Assembly: GCA_016176815.1 (NCBI GenBank)
Contig: JACOWL010000037.1
Coordinates: 1 to 7,258, forward strand
DNA length: 7,258 bases
Origin: Candidatus Pacearchaeota archaeon
GTDB lineage: Archaea > Nanobdellota > Nanobdellia > Pacearchaeales > GW2011-AR1
Direction: 5' to 3'
Shown here: positions 4,644 to 7,258 of the stretch, piece after piece
Layout: each line of letters begins with the position of its first letter
Numbering within the stretch: position 1 is the stretch's first letter
Program-made: the position numbers and the translations under genes
The notes under the pieces: model-generated
Databases searched by the model: none
Told to the model about the DNA's origin: nothing
The model's input: only the letters and a program-made list of their open reading frames with translations

Positions 4644-4740
4644 TAACTAATCTATTGCTCTATTCGAATATTTTGATTTTGCCTAATTTTTTAATTAAAC
4701 TATGACTATTGCTCCATTTTGCATAAGCGCTCCAGCCTTG

Positions 4741-4775
4741 AAATATTTATTATCTTGAATCTATCATAAATATTT
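4741..4775. repeat. 10-bp AT-only inverted repeat at the end of the toxin gene
   Basis: AAATATTTAT (4741-4750) and ATAAATATTT (4766-4775) are perfect arms around a 15-nt loop; the right arm overlaps the toxin stop codon (4774-4776). It may mark the transcript end. The rest of 4613-4773 is AT-rich, with a 13-bp direct repeat CTATTGCTCYATT at 4652 and 4706. Confidence 0.4.
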
Positions 4776-5109
4776 AGATTAGCTTGTAAAACTCGTCTTT
4801 TACTTTATCAAAAGTTTTTTCATTTAGAATTCCAATCTTAAAAACAATTTTATCTTTTTCAATTACAAATAATTTATCCAGTCTAATTCTGCTCTGTCTT
4901 ATAAGTTTACCTGAACTTAAATCTTTTTGTTCAATTAAAATAGAATAAGGTTCGTCTTTAATAACTGAAGTTAATGGAGCTAAAAGACAATCTTTTGATT
5001 TATTGTTAAAAAAATTATTAGATATAATCAATGCGGGCCTTATTTTCTTTTCTTCAAGATTAGAAAAAGGATAAGGAATCAAAACAATTTCTTTCGGGGA
5101 GATTTTCAT
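4774..5109 (-). CDS. MazF/PemK-family toxin (predicted mRNA endoribonuclease)
   Basis: 111 residues, the usual size for MazF. The family motifs are present: an N-terminal beta strand with PKEIVLIPYPFSN, the catalytic-site sequence KKIRPALIIS (R25, matching the conserved Arg), CLLAPLTSVI (T47, matching the conserved Thr/Ser), and SRIRLDKLFVIEKDKI near residue 73. MazF enzymes cut single-stranded mRNA at short specific sites; specificity cannot be read from sequence. The ATG overlaps the antitoxin stop by 4 bp (ATGA), so the toxin is made only after the antitoxin is translated. It belongs to a two-gene module and has no evident link to the pilin genes around it. Confidence 0.88.
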   Translation of the reverse strand: MKISPKEIVLIPYPFSNLEEKKIRPALIISNNFFNNKSKDCLLAPLTSVIKDEPYSILIEQKDLSSGKLIRQSRIRLDKLFVIEKDKIVFKIGILNEKTFDKVKDEFYKLI

Positions 5110-5345
5110 TTTAAATAGCTGTTCCAGATTTCATCTTCTTTATTATCCCAAACTTTTCTTAAAGATTTTTCAGAATGAATTAACAAATCTTTAAAATCAT
5201 CTTGCTTGATTTTCTTTAAAATAATTGAATCATTTGCCCTTGTTAAAATCAATTCATCACCCTCCACAATATTAAGAGAGCTTCTAATAACAACCGGAAG
5301 AGATATCTGGCCTTTATTTGTAACTTTAATTATTTTAGTTTCCAT
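5106..5345 (-). CDS. AbrB/MazE-type antitoxin (SpoVT-AbrB domain)
   Basis: 79 residues. Residues 3-45 form a swapped-hairpin AbrB fold: TKIIKVTNKGQISLPVVIR, then SSLNIVEGDELIL and a closing strand. The Lys-Gly-Gln-Ile-x-Leu-Pro motif and the EGDEL turn are typical of the DNA-binding dimer. The C-terminal 30 residues (SLRKVWDNKEDEIWNSYLK) are acidic and aromatic and should bind and block the toxin. It is the first gene of the pair and probably represses its own leaderless promoter, whose TATA box is centred 26 bp upstream of the ATG. Autoregulation is inferred from the family. Confidence 0.85.
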   Translation of the reverse strand: METKIIKVTNKGQISLPVVIRSSLNIVEGDELILTRANDSIILKKIKQDDFKDLLIHSEKSLRKVWDNKEDEIWNSYLK

Positions 5346-5366
5346 AGAAAATTAAGAATTTCCTTA

Positions 5367-5375
5367 CTTATAAAT
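5367..5375 (-). promoter_or_regulatory. TATA box of the toxin-antitoxin operon
   Basis: Minus-strand ATTTATAAG is centred at about 5371, 26 bp from the antitoxin ATG at 5345. No clear operator palindrome is seen beside it. Confidence 0.7.
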
Positions 5376-5439
5376 TTTTCTATAAAAAGAAGTTTAAAAA
5401 AGTGAGGTTGCGAGCAAAACAATTTTAGCCAGCCCTACT

Positions 5440-6066
5440 TCAAGCTTTTTCCGAGGGCGATATCCCAAAAGCATGGCCAACATCGCCGTCGTTCCAGCCG
5501 TAGCCACCGACATTCAACCCGCCATCAAAGCCCCAGTACCTGCTCAACGCAGACTTTCTTACTATTTCATTATCAACATTTTCAAAACTATAAACATAAG
5601 GTTTATTTGAATATTTATCTGCAACTCTTGCAATTTTTTCTGCTCCTTCTTTTCCAAATAATCCTACAACAAAAGGATTTTCTGATAATTCTAAACTTGA
5701 TTGCGTTCCAATCTTATATCCAAATGGAACAAATACTTCATCTTTATCTGGTTTTTGAATTAAAGCGCCTTTATTTGGAATATATTTTATTGTGTTAAAC
5801 ATCCAAACCCAATTATCTTTCATTATTTGTTTAATATCTTTTGCATATTTATTGTCAAGATTTTCAAATGCAGAATAAACTAATGAAGCTGTTTGCTCTG
5901 GTGTTGGCTCTATCAAACCTGCTTCTCTCATTTGCCTTCCAACATTTTCATAATTTCCTTTAAATGCAGGATGAACAAAATCAACTTTGCTTTCTAGATG
6001 CGGGATTGTGATTATTGTTCTTCCTTCTTTTACTTCAAATGTGTTTTCAATTGTTTTTGTTTCCAT
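5440..6066 (-). CDS. Conserved archaeal protein of unknown function, 208 residues
   Basis: The frame is open up to a TTG at 6147, but I choose the ATG at 6066 (METKTIENTF…) because a TATA box sits 26 bp upstream of it, inside the longer version. The product is soluble with no signal peptide. Notable stretches are VDFVHPAFKGNYENVGRQMR, EPTPEQTASLVYSAF, WVWMFNTIKYIPNKGALI, VFVPFGYKIGTQSSLELSEN, and a Gly/Asp/Asn-rich end (RYWGFDGGLNVGGYGWNDGD…AFGIS). From memory this resembles a family of hypothetical proteins widespread in Woesearchaeota and some CPR bacteria, without known function. The middle part VPFGYKIGTQSSLELSENPFV looks most conserved in character. It has its own promoter, so it is a separate transcription unit from both neighbours. 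Confidence 0.75.
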   Translation of the reverse strand: METKTIENTFEVKEGRTIITIPHLESKVDFVHPAFKGNYENVGRQMREAGLIEPTPEQTASLVYSAFENLDNKYAKDIKQIMKDNWVWMFNTIKYIPNKGALIQKPDKDEVFVPFGYKIGTQSSLELSENPFVVGLFGKEGAEKIARVADKYSNKPYVYSFENVDNEIVRKSALSRYWGFDGGLNVGGYGWNDGDVGHAFGISPSEKA

Positions 6067-6087
6067 AAGATATATAGAAAAAAGAGG

Positions 6088-6096
6088 TTTATAAAT
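6088..6096 (-). promoter_or_regulatory. TATA box that decides the start of the 208-residue gene
   Basis: Minus-strand ATTTATAAA is centred at about 6092, 26 bp from the ATG at 6066. A second TATA-like sequence, CTTATAAAA (6114-6122), could give a short-leader transcript to the same ATG; both lie downstream of the alternative TTG start. Confidence 0.7.
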
Positions 6097-6148
6097 ATTT
6101 CGGTCATGTAGTCTTTTATAAGAAGTAACAAAAATTAAGGGAATCAAT

Positions 6149-7114
6149 TCAATTTAAAATAATTTCATCCGACATAAAAGTATTTCCTGAGGCGCCTTCA
6201 ACAGATATTGCGCCAATTTCCAAATTAATAATCTCTCCGACAGAAGGACCCCCAATCCCTCCTGCAGTTGCAGCGCCGGCTACAATTATTGCTCCTGCAA
6301 TCCAACCGGGAGGCCCAGACAAAATCCATGCAGCTCCAACAATTGCTGTTCCTGCGGCTGCGCCAACCCCAGTCCATTTTGCCCAGCCAACATCGCTAAT
6401 AATTCCCATTACATTAAAATATTGTTTTCCAATTTCAATTTTTCCAAAAGTTCCAAGATTGTCTTTATTATTTTCGTTCTGTAAAATGCTTGTTTTCAAA
6501 CCTTGAATATCGTTAGTTCCAAGCAAATACTGAGAATAAGTTTGCTCTTTGGAATAATTATTTTTAGTTAAATAATCATAAAGTTCATCTTTGCTGAGCT
6601 TCTTATCTTCAACCCCCTCAAGAGATTCTAAACTATCATCAAGATAAATCTGAGAGCAGATAGAACAATAGTTATTTTTTGTTAAATCACTTCCAGCATA
6701 GTTAATCTTCCCCTCGCCAAACATCCACCAACAATTCGCCATCTCATCAGCTAAAGCCCCATAAACTTCATCTAAAGATTTTACTTTAATTTTTTCCGGC
6801 TTGATTAATTCCCCGCAGCTTCCATCCTTGGTAATGCAGACATAATCTCTATAACATTGCAGTGGAGCTTCAGAAAATACCGACGCTTTTTGAAGAACAG
6901 AATTATGACAAAGCTGCTCTTCTGATTTTTCTCCAATGCCGAGCCTGAACAAAAAAAACAAAATAACTATAAAACTCGCGATTAAAATAACCATTAAAAC
7001 TATTTGCTGCGTTGAAAGTTCCCCGTTTTTGTTTTTCATAAACGAAATTTTATATTCCTGTATGGTCTTTAGACCATATTTCGTTTGTCCTTTAGGACTT
7101 ATTTTCTTTTTCAT
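6149..7114 (-). CDS. Large pilin-like membrane protein with CxxC and a Gly/Ala-rich hydrophobic hairpin
   Basis: 321 residues from the ATG at 7114, or 296 from the ATG at 7039, which opens the class III leader MKNKNG/ELSTQQIVLMVILI and a membrane helix to about residue 57. The exposed domain has seven cysteines and the motifs QCYRDYVCITKDGSCGE, MANCWWMFGEGKINYA and YCSICSQIYLDD (C150/C153). Residues 246-292 form a second hydrophobic, Gly/Ala-rich pair of segments around SGPPGW, like a membrane hairpin or glycine zipper. I recall the ELSTQQIVL…CWWMFGEGK…C.IC architecture from conserved DPANN hypothetical proteins. The 7114 ATG overlaps the upstream stop (ATGA) and has a GGGGAGG before it, which favours the longer form, but a 25-residue extension before a class III leader would be odd. 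Confidence 0.7.
   Translation of the reverse strand: MKKKISPKGQTKYGLKTIQEYKISFMKNKNGELSTQQIVLMVILIASFIVILFFLFRLGIGEKSEEQLCHNSVLQKASVFSEAPLQCYRDYVCITKDGSCGELIKPEKIKVKSLDEVYGALADEMANCWWMFGEGKINYAGSDLTKNNYCSICSQIYLDDSLESLEGVEDKKLSKDELYDYLTKNNYSKEQTYSQYLLGTNDIQGLKTSILQNENNKDNLGTFGKIEIGKQYFNVMGIISDVGWAKWTGVGAAAGTAIVGAAWILSGPPGWIAGAIIVAGAATAGGIGGPSVGEIINLEIGAISVEGASGNTFMSDEIILN
7040..7098. repeat. Nested and adjacent hairpins just upstream of the class III start codon
   Basis: TATGGTC-TTTA-GACCATA (7061-7078) is a perfect hairpin enclosed by AAACGAAAT / ATTTCGTTT (7040-7048, 7078-7086). Next to it is GTCC-TTTA-GGAC (7087-7098). Both hairpins share the C-TTTA-G loop with 1650-1667. The block encodes the odd 25-residue extension if translation starts at 7114, or forms the region right before the ATG at 7039. 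Confidence 0.6.
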
Positions 7115-7212
7115 ATCACATTCAGCCTCCCCAATAATAAATAAATTCCTCCGACTGCAATAATAAAAACAGCTATCCAGATTAAATATTTTATTAATTC
7201 TTCAAAATCCAT
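7111..7212 (-). CDS. 33-residue single-span membrane protein
   Basis: ATG at 7212 to TGA at 7113-7111 encodes MDFEELIKYLIWIAVFIIAV followed by GGIYLLLGRLNVI. A short acidic N-terminus and one membrane helix (about residues 8-27) with a following Arg predict a single-span protein with its N-terminus probably outside or mobile. The stop overlaps the ATG of the large pilin-like gene by 4 bp, and GAGGT lies 12 nt before its own start, so it is an internal operon gene whose promoter is outside the window. Tiny proteins of this form next to STQQIVL-type pilin-like genes are something I associate with DPANN genomes. Likely a partner or assembly helper of the downstream protein; function unknown. Confidence 0.65.
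   Translation of the reverse strand: MDFEELIKYLIWIAVFIIAVGGIYLLLGRLNVI
7126..7132 (-). promoter_or_regulatory. Shine-Dalgarno before the 7114 ATG
   Basis: GGGGAGG lies 11 nt before the ATG at 7114, inside the 33-residue gene. It is the main support for the long start of the large pilin-like protein; the ATG at 7039 has no such motif. Confidence 0.45.
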
Positions 7213-7224
7213 TATTTTATTGAA

Positions 7225-7229
7225 ACCTC
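7225..7229 (-). promoter_or_regulatory. Shine-Dalgarno before the 33-residue gene
   Basis: GAGGT is followed by 12 nt before the ATG at 7212. No TATA box lies at the usual leaderless distance, which supports an internal position in an operon. Confidence 0.5.
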
Positions 7230-7258
7230 GTTATTTTGTTTTGAAATTAAAATTTCAG

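Noticed and set aside
4741..4775. AT-only inverted repeat as a replication origin element
   Set aside because: There is no ORB-like motif, no Orc1/Cdc6 gene nearby, and AT palindromes are common at this composition.
5607..5798. Plus-strand reading frame of 63 codons
   Set aside because: Antisense to the conserved 208-residue gene, with no promoter or Shine-Dalgarno.
5328..6066. Shared first codons (ATGGAAACWAAA…) of the antitoxin and the 208-residue gene
   Set aside because: About 18 bp with two differences in A-rich sequence is weak, and no further similarity follows; chance is likely.
6067..6147. Extended N-terminus (27 residues from TTG at 6147) of the 208-residue protein
   Set aside because: The TATA boxes lie inside this extension, and the ATG at 6066 is at the leaderless distance.
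6936..7163. Plus-strand reading frame of 75 codons
   Set aside because: Antisense to the class III start of the large pilin-like gene and to the 33-residue gene, both better supported.

Overview
The window looks like DNA from an AT-rich DPANN archaeon, most likely of the Woesearchaeota/Pacearchaeota type. Four lines of evidence point there: archaeal TATA boxes set a fixed distance from start codons, mostly leaderless genes, several class III (archaeal type IV pilin) signal peptides of the form KKG/Q, KNG/E and KRG/E, and an archaeal GxGD prepilin peptidase with its C-terminal soluble domain. The lineage is inferred from gene style; no marker gene is present.

Layout. Positions 1-183 hold the 3' end of an unidentified plus-strand gene. 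Everything after it is on the minus strand, so it is read from right to left. At the right edge a 33-residue membrane protein overlaps (ATGA) a large pilin-like protein with a CxxC motif and a Gly/Ala-rich hydrophobic hairpin. Next come a conserved protein of unknown function (5440-6066) and a MazE/MazF-type toxin-antitoxin pair (4774-5345). A tightly packed cluster follows at 3088-4612: three small pilin-like membrane proteins plus one soluble acidic 68-residue protein. Further left lie a Cys-rich pilin-like protein (2373-2828), a small secreted helical protein (1832-2143), a 39-residue very basic protein (1443-1562), and the prepilin peptidase (286-1161), which converges on the plus-strand gene.

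How the genes may work together. At least five products carry class III-type N-termini and the peptidase that should process them is encoded in the same window. This suggests an archaeal type IV pilus-like or surface assembly system of unknown function. No assembly ATPase or TadC-like platform gene is visible, so these would have to be encoded elsewhere.

Regulation. Six starts have a TATA-like box centred about 25-26 bp upstream of the ATG, which predicts leaderless mRNAs and also corrects one start (5440-6066). The secreted-protein gene is the exception: it has a predicted leader of about 67 nt, a strong Shine-Dalgarno motif and a perfect palindrome centred on its predicted transcription start.

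Non-coding structure. The intergenic gaps hold GC-rich islands that resemble each other, a 98-bp element bounded by 12-bp inverted repeats, a 53-bp tandem repeat that copies the tail of the plus-strand gene, a degenerate copy of another gene's tail, and several hairpins with a TTTA loop. These are the least explained parts of the window.
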